6,341 nucleotides of DNA, taken from positions 1 to 6,341 of the forward strand of contig JAJYDZ010000108.1 of the NCBI GenBank assembly GCA_021790415.1, in the 5' to 3' direction. Shown piece by piece: positions 1-5,702 of this stretch. The stretch's first letter is position 1; each line of letters starts with the position of its first letter. Below the pieces are notes generated by a model. That model searched no databases, was not told where the DNA came from, and saw only the letters and a program-made list of their open reading frames with translations. The translations under genes were made by a program, and so were the position numbers. Source of the stretch: Thermoplasmata archaeon (GTDB taxonomy: Archaea > Thermoplasmatota > Thermoplasmata > Thermoplasmatales > Thermoplasmataceae).

Positions 1-887
1 CCAAAGAATTCAATGTTATAGTAAGCTCAAAGGGATTCTATGGGGCATGCGATACAGGAACAATGGATGTATATGGCAAAGTGGATTGTATTGTTCAGCT
101 TGGTCATTCTAGGATACCAAACATAGACTATCCTATTCCAGTAATATTTGAAGAATATCTTGAAGAGGCCCAGGAAAACTTCCAGAATGTTGATTTCTCC
201 GTTATTTCCAATTCCGGATACAAGAAGATTGGTGTTTTATATTCAATTCAATACAAGGATACCGCAGAAAATGTAAAAGAACATATGAGAAAGATAGGTT
301 TTGAAGTTTATACAGGCAAAAAGGACAACAGAATATCCTATGACGGCCAGGTATTGGGATGCAATTACAGTTCCCTTCATTCCATATCCGGAGAGGTTGA
401 CTGTTTCCTTGTCATAAGCACTGGTATATTCCATTCCCTTGGAGCACAACTCTCCACGGATAAAGAGGTATTCATCCTTGATCTCAATGATCGAAGCCTT
501 ACCTCAATGATGGAGAGAACAGAAAGAATCAAGAGGAAGAGATATCTTAGCATCTTTTCAGTGAAAGAAAAAAACAAGTTTGCTGTTGTTGTGGATTCGA
601 AGGTGGGGCAATACAGGATAAAAGTTGCAGAGAAAATTATGGAAATCCTCAAAAGAAACGGGAAGGAGGTTGTTCTTGTCTATACCAATGAATCAAATCC
701 GACAGACTTTTCAAATATGAGAGCAGATGCGGTGGTGTTCACCGGCTGTCCAAGGGTGCCGATAGACGATCAGGAAAGATATGAAATGCCTGTCCTTACA
801 GTAACAGAATTCTTCATGGTGTTCAATGGTAATGGCAATGGAAGATATGTTATGGACGAAATAGTTGGTGTTGACCCAGTCAGATAA
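1..887 (+). CDS. dph2: Diphthamide synthase Dph2, 5'-truncated by window edge
   Basis: This is 2-(3-amino-3-carboxypropyl)histidine synthase, which moves the aminocarboxypropyl group of SAM to a histidine of elongation factor 2, the first step of diphthamide synthesis; it is cytosolic and carries a 4Fe-4S cluster. The frame is already open at position 3, giving 294 visible residues; the ATG at 63 is internal, because the conserved FYGACD motif lies before it. All three cluster cysteines of the archaeal family are visible: GACD (codon 48-50), QVLGCN (360-362) and FTGCPRVPIDD (747-749), one per repeated domain. QLGHS and GIFHSLGA are also family signatures. Archaeal Dph2 is about 340 residues, so roughly 45-50 N-terminal residues are missing. 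The TAA stop lies inside the convergent neighbour (8-bp overlap). Identification is from motifs and is secure. Confidence 0.95.
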   Translation, partial: KEFNVIVSSKGFYGACDTGTMDVYGKVDCIVQLGHSRIPNIDYPIPVIFEEYLEEAQENFQNVDFSVISNSGYKKIGVLYSIQYKDTAENVKEHMRKIGFEVYTGKKDNRISYDGQVLGCNYSSLHSISGEVDCFLVISTGIFHSLGAQLSTDKEVFILDLNDRSLTSMMERTERIKRKRYLSIFSVKEKNKFAVVVDSKVGQYRIKVAEKIMEILKRNGKEVVLVYTNESNPTDFSNMRADAVVFTGCPRVPIDDQERYEMPVLTVTEFFMVFNGNGNGRYVMDEIVGVDPVR

Positions 888-2091
888 TTTTCCCTATGAG
901 ATAGGTATTTCCCATATCCACTACCTCACAATGAACCTTGGTATATATTCCAATATCGCCGGAAACCACCACTGGCCGGTAAGCGTTATCCCTGCCGACG
1001 GAAGTACCTTCTTTCCCTTTCTCTGTAATCATTATTTGTTTTTCCTTTCCAATATGCCTCTCCATATTTGATTCAATAATCTCTTTGTGTTTATTTGTAT
1101 ATGCCTGTGTCCATGATTTTATCTTTTCAGAGGATGGTGTTTTTTCAGAAAAATCCTTGGTGAATGGGCGGGGAGAAAACCTTGTTATGTTGACTATGTC
1201 AGGTCTTGACTTTTCCAGAAGATCCATGGTTTCGTTGAATGATTCCTCGTCATCGCCATGATATCCTGCGATTATATCTGTTGAAATAACGCTATCCCTG
1301 AATTTTTCCCTGAAGGTCTTCACTATACCCTCAAACTCCTCCCTGAGGTATTCCCTGTTCATAAGTGAGAGAATTCTGTTTGAACCGCTCTGCACAGGAA
1401 TATGCATGAACTTGAAAACCTTCTCATCATCGTAAGATGAGAGAAGTTCTCCCATTATATCATGGGTATTCCTTGGCTCCATCATTCCAATTCTAAGCTT
1501 GAAATCATCATTTATTTGAGATATCTGTGCAACCAATCTTGCAAGGTTTGTTCCCGTGTCTTTTCCATAGGCTGCTGTGTCCAGAGATGTTATTCTTACC
1601 TCCCTGATGCCCCTTTCCAGCTGCATTCTGATCTGATTCACAATCTTCTGAGGGTTTCTGGATACAAGCTTTCCTCTGGCTATGTGCGAAATGCAAAAGT
1701 TACAGCTTCCTGTACATCCCTGGTTTATTGGTATGCCCTCAAAAATTGAAGGTTCCTTTATCTCAATGTCATCCAAACTTCCAGAATAAAATTTCCTGAA
1801 TTCCTTCGGATCAACAATATCTATTCTTTCATCTTTCAGGGTACCTGCTGATACCGGAGGGAGACATCCCATGACCTTTACCTTAGAATGTTCTGAAAGC
1901 TCTCCAATACGTTTAAGCATCTTTTCTTCTGTGTGCTTGATTACAACACAAGTTCCAATAACACTGATATCTGCTTCATCTGGCGAATCAACTAAAATAC
2001 CGCCATCATTCAGCATTTTGTTGACATATAGTCCTGTTTCACTCTTGGACAGAGTGCAGCCATATGATTCAACAAATATCTTCTGTACCAT
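880..2091 (-). CDS. tRNA N6-threonylcarbamoyladenosine methylthiotransferase (archaeal MiaB-like, CDKAL1/e-MtaB type)
   Basis: A radical-SAM methylthiotransferase expected to convert t6A37 to ms2t6A37 in tRNAs reading ANN codons. Of 403 residues, an N-terminal UPF0004 domain (about 1-95) holds three cysteines for the auxiliary 4Fe-4S cluster: C12 (YGC), C48 (GTC) and C76 (MGC). The radical-SAM core (about 116-320) has CX3CX2C at C126, C130 and C133 in GCTGSCNFCISHIARGKL. A TRAM-type tRNA-binding domain fills about 346-403. Length and order are normal for the archaeal subfamily. The substrate is inferred from archaeal and eukaryotic relatives, not visible directly. The ATG at 2091 starts the conserved FVESYGC segment with no room for a longer protein. 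The gene converges on dph2 with an 8-bp overlap and shares a 235-bp divergent spacer with the peptidase gene. Confidence 0.92.
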   Translation of the reverse strand: MVQKIFVESYGCTLSKSETGLYVNKMLNDGGILVDSPDEADISVIGTCVVIKHTEEKMLKRIGELSEHSKVKVMGCLPPVSAGTLKDERIDIVDPKEFRKFYSGSLDDIEIKEPSIFEGIPINQGCTGSCNFCISHIARGKLVSRNPQKIVNQIRMQLERGIREVRITSLDTAAYGKDTGTNLARLVAQISQINDDFKLRIGMMEPRNTHDIMGELLSSYDDEKVFKFMHIPVQSGSNRILSLMNREYLREEFEGIVKTFREKFRDSVISTDIIAGYHGDDEESFNETMDLLEKSRPDIVNITRFSPRPFTKDFSEKTPSSEKIKSWTQAYTNKHKEIIESNMERHIGKEKQIMITEKGKEGTSVGRDNAYRPVVVSGDIGIYTKVHCEVVDMGNTYLIGKII

Positions 2092-2110
2092 TGACCTTGT
2101 ATTTTATTCA

Positions 2111-2120
2111 GGTATTAATC
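2111..2120 (-). promoter_or_regulatory. Possible TATA box of the methylthiotransferase gene
   Basis: On the minus strand GATTAATACC is centred about 25 nt before the ATG at 2091, the spacing of a leaderless archaeal transcript. The match to a TATA consensus is modest. The only Shine-Dalgarno-like string (AAGGT) ends two nt from the ATG, too close to be useful. Confidence 0.3.
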
Positions 2121-2272
2121 TTCTGACCAAATTCATTGAACCTAAATCAAACCAATCAAAAGATCAAGCCAGAAGGCAATGTAAGATCTTTGAGTGCCTG
2201 TTACTTTCTCCCTTGTAAATGGTTCCTGATATCTTTCACATTGTTTTTCATTTGAAAGTTTTTGCAGGAAAT

Positions 2273-2289
2273 TGAAATCATGGATTTCA
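2273..2289. promoter_or_regulatory. Inverted repeat, candidate operator
   Basis: TGAAATC-ATG-GATTTCA is a perfect 7-bp inverted repeat with a 3-nt centre. It ends 9 bp before the TATA-like box of the peptidase gene, a position used by archaeal regulators that act on TBP/TFB binding. The symmetry is seen; a regulatory role is inferred. Confidence 0.35.
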
Positions 2290-2291
2290 TG

Positions 2292-2306
2292 GAAACCTTT
2301 TATTTA
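2292..2306 (+). promoter_or_regulatory. BRE/TATA of the peptidase E-like gene
   Basis: TTTATTTA at 2299-2306 is preceded by a purine-rich GAAACC. Its centre is about 24-25 nt before the GTG at 2327, so transcription would start at or next to the start codon. No Shine-Dalgarno sequence precedes the GTG, which agrees with a leaderless mRNA. Confidence 0.55.
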
Positions 2307-2326
2307 GATTTGGATATTAATAGACT

Positions 2327-2944
2327 GTGCAATTTTACCTATCATCCTTAGGCTTGGGAAGAGAAACTGATAAACTGAAAGAAATGATTCCAGCAAACAA
2401 GCTCACCGCCTATATTCCCAATGCCATTGACTATTCCGCTGACATTTCAAGGAGGGACAAGAGCAATAATCAGGACATGAATGATCTGAGAACTGTTGAA
2501 CTTGAGCCTGAAATTCTGGACCTCAGGGATTATTTCGGGGAGAAAGAAAGTCTTGAGAGATTATTGGAAAACTATGGAGTAATATGGATAAGGGGCGGCA
2601 ATGTCTTTGTACTCAGACAGGCAATGAAGCTAAGCGGTTTCGATGAGATAATTAAACGCCTGAGAAATAAGGATATGCTCTATGGCGGGTACAGTGCAGG
2701 GGTTTGTGTTCTTTCACCATCAATTCGTGGTCTGGAACTTATGGACGATATTTCCCAGAAGCCCTATGGCAATAATGTTGAAACCGTATGGGAAGGACTT
2801 GGTTTGATTGATTTCTCCGTTATTCCCCATTACCGCTCAGATCATCCTGAAACAGCCTCGGCAGATCCAATCGTTCAATATTTTGTGAAAAACGGAATAC
2901 CTTTCAGAACCATGAGAGATGGTGATGTTATTATTATTGAGTGA
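2327..2944 (+). CDS. Peptidase E-like protein (family S51, class I glutamine amidotransferase fold)
   Basis: A 205-residue protein of the peptidase S51 family, whose studied bacterial members are cytosolic serine dipeptidases cutting Asp-X peptides. The N-terminus MQFYLSS is typical. WIRGGNVFVL (87-96) fits the G-G-N loop, and GYSAG (121-125) is the nucleophile elbow with S123. H168 in VIPHYRSDHPE is the likely catalytic histidine; D140 or D141 could be the acid. RDGDVIII near the C-terminus matches the family's last strand. The length equals a full family member. The start is GTG: an in-frame TAG lies two codons upstream and no other start exists before the conserved strand. Whether it is an aspartyl dipeptidase or a diverged relative (cyanophycinase-like enzymes share the fold) cannot be settled from sequence alone. 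Confidence 0.88.
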   Translation: MQFYLSSLGLGRETDKLKEMIPANKLTAYIPNAIDYSADISRRDKSNNQDMNDLRTVELEPEILDLRDYFGEKESLERLLENYGVIWIRGGNVFVLRQAMKLSGFDEIIKRLRNKDMLYGGYSAGVCVLSPSIRGLELMDDISQKPYGNNVETVWEGLGLIDFSVIPHYRSDHPETASADPIVQYFVKNGIPFRTMRDGDVIIIE

Positions 2945-3191
2945 ATTCTGAAATTCCAAAAGAAATAAAAAAGGAACGCGCTTTCATGTAATGATAAGTC
3001 TACTTTTCCATGCAGGTCAATGGAAGGGATAACGAATATAAATTTATTTTTTCAAATTTATCAACGATGAGAATTGTCATCCTCATTGATTTCAAACCAG
3101 AACTTGATTGGCTGCATATATCTTAAAGTGAAAATTTCCACCATTCTCCAAGTTGACGATATAAATAAATCGATTATTCTTGTATCTCTAT
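2945..3191. other. Intergenic spacer between convergent peptidase and MNT genes
   Basis: AT-rich DNA with no convincing gene. A TATA-like ATATAAATTT lies at 3045-3054 and a T-rich run at 3052-3060, which could help end peptidase transcription. An ATG at 3067 opens only 18 codons. A longer plus-strand frame here runs antisense into the MNT gene and resembles no family. Confidence 0.5.
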
Positions 3192-3515
3192 TCATGAAAT
3201 CTTTTTCATTTCGTGAATCATTGATAAATATATTTCAGCTTCTTCAGGTGTTCTAACATGTATCTCGAAAGGATACTCAAACCCATTTTCAGTGAGGTCA
3301 AAGAGCATTTCACCATATGGAACACGCGTTACTACAAGGATATCAATGTCGCTGGCCAAATTGTGTTTTCCAGTAAGTGCGGAACCAAAAAGATATATCT
3401 GTGAGTCTTTGTCCATGTTCTTGACAACCTTAACAAGTTTGTTCAGTTCCGACTGAAGGTTGTCCCATATCTTCCTCTTCCTGAAGGTTTCACTGACACG
3501 CATTTCTAAGTTCAT
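3192..3515 (-). CDS. MNT-type minimal nucleotidyltransferase
   Basis: A 107-residue nucleotidyltransferase of the pol-beta superfamily, the partner of HEPN proteins in HEPN/MNT modules. The motif GSX10DXD is complete: YLFGSALTGKHNLASDIDIL gives G44, S45, D56 and D58, and the third acidic residue is E84 in YPFEIHV. All metal-binding acids are therefore present. In studied type VII systems the MNT antitoxin AMPylates a tyrosine of the HEPN toxin; whether that holds here is inference. The start at 3515 is favoured over the ATG at 3503 because GGAGGT sits 8 nt upstream. The frame overlaps the end of the HEPN gene by 26 bp, so the two are probably co-transcribed and translationally linked. Confidence 0.85.
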   Translation of the reverse strand: MNLEMRVSETFRKRKIWDNLQSELNKLVKVVKNMDKDSQIYLFGSALTGKHNLASDIDILVVTRVPYGEMLFDLTENGFEYPFEIHVRTPEEAEIYLSMIHEMKKIS

Positions 3516-3840
3516 CAGTAATGACCTCCGTCATTTCATAAAGTTTCCTTACATCGCCTTCATCGAATGATTTTTGAAAGTATCTGGAAGTTGAATATGC
3601 ATCTTCCAACATGTTCAGTTCAAATGAATACTGATTTAGAATATGCTTTACTTTTTCTCTGCATCTTTCTTCTGAAGATTCCTGTGCAAGTTTAAGCAGA
3701 TCTCTTAAACTGTGAGTCCTGGGATAGTCCTCTGCGCCGGCCAACAAAATTGATATCAGGTTTAATTCCAGTGACTGCTGAAGACTGAATGTGGCCAGAT
3801 CGTAGAATTCTTCATCGATTTGCAATTTTGCAGTTATCAT
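3490..3840 (-). CDS. HEPN-domain protein, probably N-terminally truncated by an in-frame stop
   Basis: First gene of the HEPN/MNT pair. The 116-residue frame from the ATG at 3840 shows the archaeal HEPN pattern: FYDLATFSLQQSLELNL (12-28), DYPRTHSL (38-45) and LEDAYSTSRYF (78-88). It lacks the first half of helix 1 that such proteins normally have. That piece is found in the same frame upstream (3859-3891), separated by a TAG at 3856-3858. The usual toxin motif RX4HXY is not evident; the only RX4-6H string is RCREKVKH at 59-66, not followed by a suitable tyrosine, and may be coincidental. So this may be a disabled toxin, a non-toxic HEPN partner, or a protein restarted at 3840. No Shine-Dalgarno sequence precedes that ATG, which argues against efficient restart. 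Confidence 0.75.
   Translation of the reverse strand: MITAKLQIDEEFYDLATFSLQQSLELNLISILLAGAEDYPRTHSLRDLLKLAQESSEERCREKVKHILNQYSFELNMLEDAYSTSRYFQKSFDEGDVRKLYEMTEVITDELRNACQ
3524..3529 (-). promoter_or_regulatory. Shine-Dalgarno site of the MNT gene
   Basis: GGAGGT on the minus strand ends 8 nt before the ATG at 3515. It lies inside the HEPN coding region and decides the MNT start. A strong internal site fits the second gene of an operon, since only the first gene can be leaderless. Confidence 0.7.
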
Positions 3841-3891
3841 GAATCTATCTGCTTTCTATGAGAGAAACCGGGCAAATTCTTCTGACAACAT
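3841..3891 (-). pseudogene. Detached 5' end of the HEPN gene (amber-interrupted)
   Basis: From ATG 3891 the HEPN frame reads MLSEEFARFLS, TAG at 3856-3858, then KADRF directly into MITAKLQIDEEFYDLA. Read through the stop, this has the spacing and amphipathic character of helix 1 in archaeal HEPN proteins (acidic start, FL, KA-x-x-F). The ATG lies 27 nt from the centre of a TATA box, fitting a leaderless start. A nonsense mutation is the simplest explanation; a sequencing error or suppressed stop remains possible. TAG ends another gene in this window (6290-6292), so general reassignment is unlikely. Confidence 0.6.
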
Positions 3892-3913
3892 CCTGAATAT
3901 ACCATATTCAAAG

Positions 3914-3922
3914 CATATATAG
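3914..3922 (-). promoter_or_regulatory. TATA box of the HEPN/MNT operon
   Basis: CTATATATG on the minus strand is the best TATA match in the area. Its centre is 27 nt from the A of ATG 3891 and about 78 nt from ATG 3840. It thus supports the upstream ATG as the original leaderless start. Confidence 0.55.
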
Positions 3923-3940
3923 CTATCACCTTTTGTTGGA

Positions 3941-3958
3941 AGTTCAGGTTTTTGAACT
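3941..3958. promoter_or_regulatory. Inverted repeat upstream of the HEPN promoter
   Basis: AGTTCA-ggtttt-TGAACT is a 6-bp inverted repeat with a 6-nt centre, about 20 bp upstream of the HEPN TATA box. It may be an operator for autoregulation of the module, but short symmetric strings are frequent in AT-rich DNA. Confidence 0.25.
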
Positions 3959-4297
3959 GCATTGATTACAGACATATTTCGGGCGAGCTGTCTCTTTTGA
4001 TTTCATGTATGTTTTTTGGAATGTAGATATGTTTTCGGTTCTTGAACAGTTGTTTGTTAGATCCTTTACATCGGAAGAGATTTTATTTTTCTCTATCTTC
4101 CGGCAATTCCATCCTTTCTCTGACTGCATGTCTTATTCCGTTCCCCCGCCACTATTTTCATGTGGTTGATCAAGCGTGGATTTCTCATGCCAACGAACCG
4201 ATTTACGTATATGTTGCTTCTCCATCTATTTTTCATTCACAATTCCTTTGCATCGTAATCTCAGTGTAATTATCGCCTCCTAAAAATTCTATATTTT
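3959..4297. other. Gene-free stretch between the HEPN promoter and the IS110 element
   Basis: No gene can be supported. The minus strand has two short frames: one with CNQC near its end (61 codons, stop near 3944) and one basic frame of about 48 codons. Neither has a start signal or a known family pattern; they could be scraps of a decayed coding region. The last 19 bp form half of a hairpin with the transposon end. Confidence 0.4.
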
Positions 4298-4302
4298 AGG
4301 TG

Positions 4303-5445
4303 TCATGAAAGAAGTTTTGTTGACTTAGATAGTATGTTAACATCACCTATTATTTTTTCCATATCCTCCGGCTTAAATTTCTGAGCCATGTTTCCCCTTG
4401 ATTCCATGTTCTTCAACTTCCTTTCATACAGTGTTTTAAACGCGTAATCATCAACAAAATGCTGATTCTTTGACAGCATTTTGAATATTGTTACAGCAAG
4501 TTTCCTTGCCACTGCTATTATGGCTCTATTCTTTCCGATTCTCTTCTTCAGTTTTTTATATATTTTCTTGAAGGTCGGAGATAGCTTAATCAGTGTATGT
4601 ACCGAATTCACAAGGAAGAATCTCAATACTGATGGTCCGGATTTTGTAGCATGTCCATATATTGCAGTGGTTCCACTCTGATCAACCCTTGGAACAAGAC
4701 CGGTATATGAGGAGAAATGTTCAGCATTAGGAAATCTTGTTATATCTCCTATTTCAGAGTATATGCCAAGAGCGGTATAATAGTCAACACCTGGTATTGT
4801 CATGAGTATTGCAATTCCTTCAACTTCTTTACCCATTAATGCAAGTTGATCCTGTATCGTTTTAACACGGGCATTAATGTCATTGAATTGTGATATTAGA
4901 TCTACAAGAATCATATTGTCAGCATTTGACATCTTCTTGGATGATTCAAGTATCTTATTGAGGGATCGTTTACCGAATATGTCTGTTGCTGCTATGGATA
5001 TGCCATTCCGTGTGAGAATTGCATGAACCCTGTTCTTTATAGCGGTTATATCCTCACCCAGTGATCTGCGGTATCTTATCATTGTTCTCATATCATCTAT
5101 CTCCTTTGTGGGAAGGTATGATTCGGGAAGATCGCCTGTGCGAAGTAATTTCGCCAGAATCCTCGCATCATTCTTATCAGTCTTCTTCTTTGACTTGAAT
5201 ATAAGTTTCAGTTCCTTTGAATTTGCAAGGTGCAGATTGAATCCATTATCCCTTAACATGTGGGCAATATATTTTCCTGCAGTTGATGTTTCCACTGCAA
5301 TTTCACTATCTTTATGGTATTTCTTCATGAAAGCTGTCCAGTTCTCCTCTGTGTTATCCATCTTATATTCTTCTACAATCTTTCCATCATTGTCTGTGAC
5401 GCAGACAGATTCACTAAGTTTATGTGCATCTATTCCTATATACAT
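4303..5445 (-). CDS. IS110-family transposase (DEDD recombinase)
   Basis: A 380-residue recombinase that, in studied relatives, inserts its element with a bridge RNA as guide. The N-terminal RuvC-like domain opens with MYIGIDAHK, and the DEDD acids are visible as D6, E52 (AVETST), D90 and D93 (KKTDKNDARILAKLL). A helix-hairpin-helix-like IPGVDYYTALGIYSEIGDI follows at 217-235. The C-terminal Transposase_20 domain includes FSSYTGLVPR (244-253) and SGPSVLRFFLV (269-279). The catalytic serine should be among S257, S269 and S272; I cannot choose. No frameshift or stop breaks the frame, so it looks active. The start follows a strong GGAGGT. The TGA stop lies 4 nt from the proposed core, so the gene reaches almost to the element's end. 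Confidence 0.95.
   Translation of the reverse strand: MYIGIDAHKLSESVCVTDNDGKIVEEYKMDNTEENWTAFMKKYHKDSEIAVETSTAGKYIAHMLRDNGFNLHLANSKELKLIFKSKKKTDKNDARILAKLLRTGDLPESYLPTKEIDDMRTMIRYRRSLGEDITAIKNRVHAILTRNGISIAATDIFGKRSLNKILESSKKMSNADNMILVDLISQFNDINARVKTIQDQLALMGKEVEGIAILMTIPGVDYYTALGIYSEIGDITRFPNAEHFSSYTGLVPRVDQSGTTAIYGHATKSGPSVLRFFLVNSVHTLIKLSPTFKKIYKKLKKRIGKNRAIIAVARKLAVTIFKMLSKNQHFVDDYAFKTLYERKLKNMESRGNMAQKFKPEDMEKIIGDVNILSKSTKLLS
4305..4318 (+). repeat. Sub-terminal inverted repeat of the IS110 element, transposase 3' side
   Basis: ATGAAAGAAGTTTT here is the exact reverse complement of 5627-5640. It begins 7 bp inside the proposed end and encodes the last residues of the transposase, its first base being part of the stop codon. 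Confidence 0.8.
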
Positions 5446-5451
5446 TCCGTT

Positions 5452-5457
5452 ACCTCC
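5452..5457 (-). promoter_or_regulatory. Shine-Dalgarno site of the transposase
   Basis: GGAGGT on the minus strand, 6 nt before ATG 5445. This fixes the start and shows the transposase is translated from a leadered mRNA, consistent with the guide-RNA-like leader preceding it. Confidence 0.75.
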
Positions 5458-5484
5458 TTGGTAATTCCGGGAAATATGTGGCCG

Positions 5485-5627
5485 GTAAACACTCTACTAT
5501 TCGTCCTCTTGCGAGGGCATGGTGTCGGTCCGTAAGCCACCAACCTAAGAAGCGAGTTCGAAACTCATAGATTAGTTCGGTGGCCTATCCCGGACCCGTA
5601 CTCCGCACGTTATGGAGTACGATCAAA
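5485..5627 (-). ncRNA. Putative bridge RNA of the IS110 element
   Basis: The minus-strand leader is more GC-rich than its surroundings and folds into three consecutive units. First, an 8-bp hairpin CGTACTCC/GGAGTACG (5597-5604 with 5614-5621). Second, a long interrupted stem-loop (5527-5596): GGTCCG/CGGACC, then GCCACC/GGTGGC, AACTAA/TTAGGTT with one bulge, a 5x5 internal loop, and tip GAGTT-TCG-AACTC. Third, GACAC/GTGTT (5522-5526 with 5488-5492) enclosing an asymmetric loop and CCTC-GCAA-GAGG, a GNRA tetraloop. A 5' hairpin followed by target-binding and donor-binding loops is the architecture of IS110 bridge RNAs, located upstream of the transposase as here. The exact ends are estimates; the 5' end is set from a TATA-like box. 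Confidence 0.75.
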
Positions 5628-5640
5628 AAACTTCTTTCAT
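5627..5640 (-). repeat. Sub-terminal inverted repeat of the IS110 element, leader side
   Basis: Perfect 14-bp inverted partner of 4305-4318, lying 8 bp inside the proposed leader-side end and just before the first bridge RNA hairpin. Confidence 0.8.
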
Positions 5641-5648
5641 AGTAGTAG

Positions 5649-5658
5649 ATAAATAAAA
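5649..5658 (-). promoter_or_regulatory. TATA-like box for the leader, lying in flanking DNA
   Basis: TTTTATTTAT on the minus strand is centred about 26 nt before 5627, which would start transcription just ahead of the first leader hairpin. It lies outside the proposed element, so the target site itself would supply it. Confidence 0.45.
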
Positions 5659-5702
5659 GCGCGCGTTAAGTGCACATTTCAAAATTGAAATTTTCCTTAT
5701 GC

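Larger units (their letters stand above)
4298..5648 (-). mobile_element. IS110-family insertion sequence, apparently complete
   Basis: The element (about 1.35 kb) has a transposase gene, a non-coding leader of about 200 bp and almost no non-coding DNA at the other end. Boundaries are proposed from three agreeing signs. A minus-strand CT dinucleotide occurs at both ends (5648-5647 and 4299-4298), as expected for an IS110 core. A 14-bp inverted repeat lies 7 bp inside one end and 8 bp inside the other, the sub-terminal arrangement known for IS110/IS1111 elements. The leader's guide-like segments match the sequence next to each CT. The ends could shift by 3 bp on the right because of the AGTAGTAG repeat. 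The empty site would read TTTATTTAT-CT-AAAATATAG. Confidence 0.7.

Noticed and set aside
1462..1749. Long plus-strand frames inside the methylthiotransferase gene and similar ones inside the transposase
   Set aside because: They are antisense shadows of well-supported genes and have no family signature or start signals.
3067..3126. Short frame from ATG 3067 after a TATA-like box
   Set aside because: Only 18 codons, and the TATA-like box is too close for a leaderless start at that ATG.
3944..4129. 61-codon minus-strand frame with a CNQC near its end, possible zinc-ribbon fragment
   Set aside because: One CXXC only, no start signal, no recognisable family pattern; neighbouring frames are equally open over short lengths.
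4279..4300. Hairpin CCTAAAA/TTTTAGG as a transposase terminator
   Set aside because: It straddles the proposed transposon end, has an AT-rich 7-bp stem and no T-run after it on the minus strand. It looks like partial target symmetry rather than a terminator.
5550..5570. tRNA T-arm-like string with GTTCGAAAC
   Set aside because: There is no acceptor stem, anticodon arm or CCA context around it. The segment is explained by the tip of the second hairpin in the IS110 leader.
5676..5691. Palindrome ATTTCAA-AA-TTGAAAT
   Set aside because: The 2-nt loop cannot form a stable hairpin and the AT-rich symmetry is of a kind expected by chance; no promoter adjoins it.
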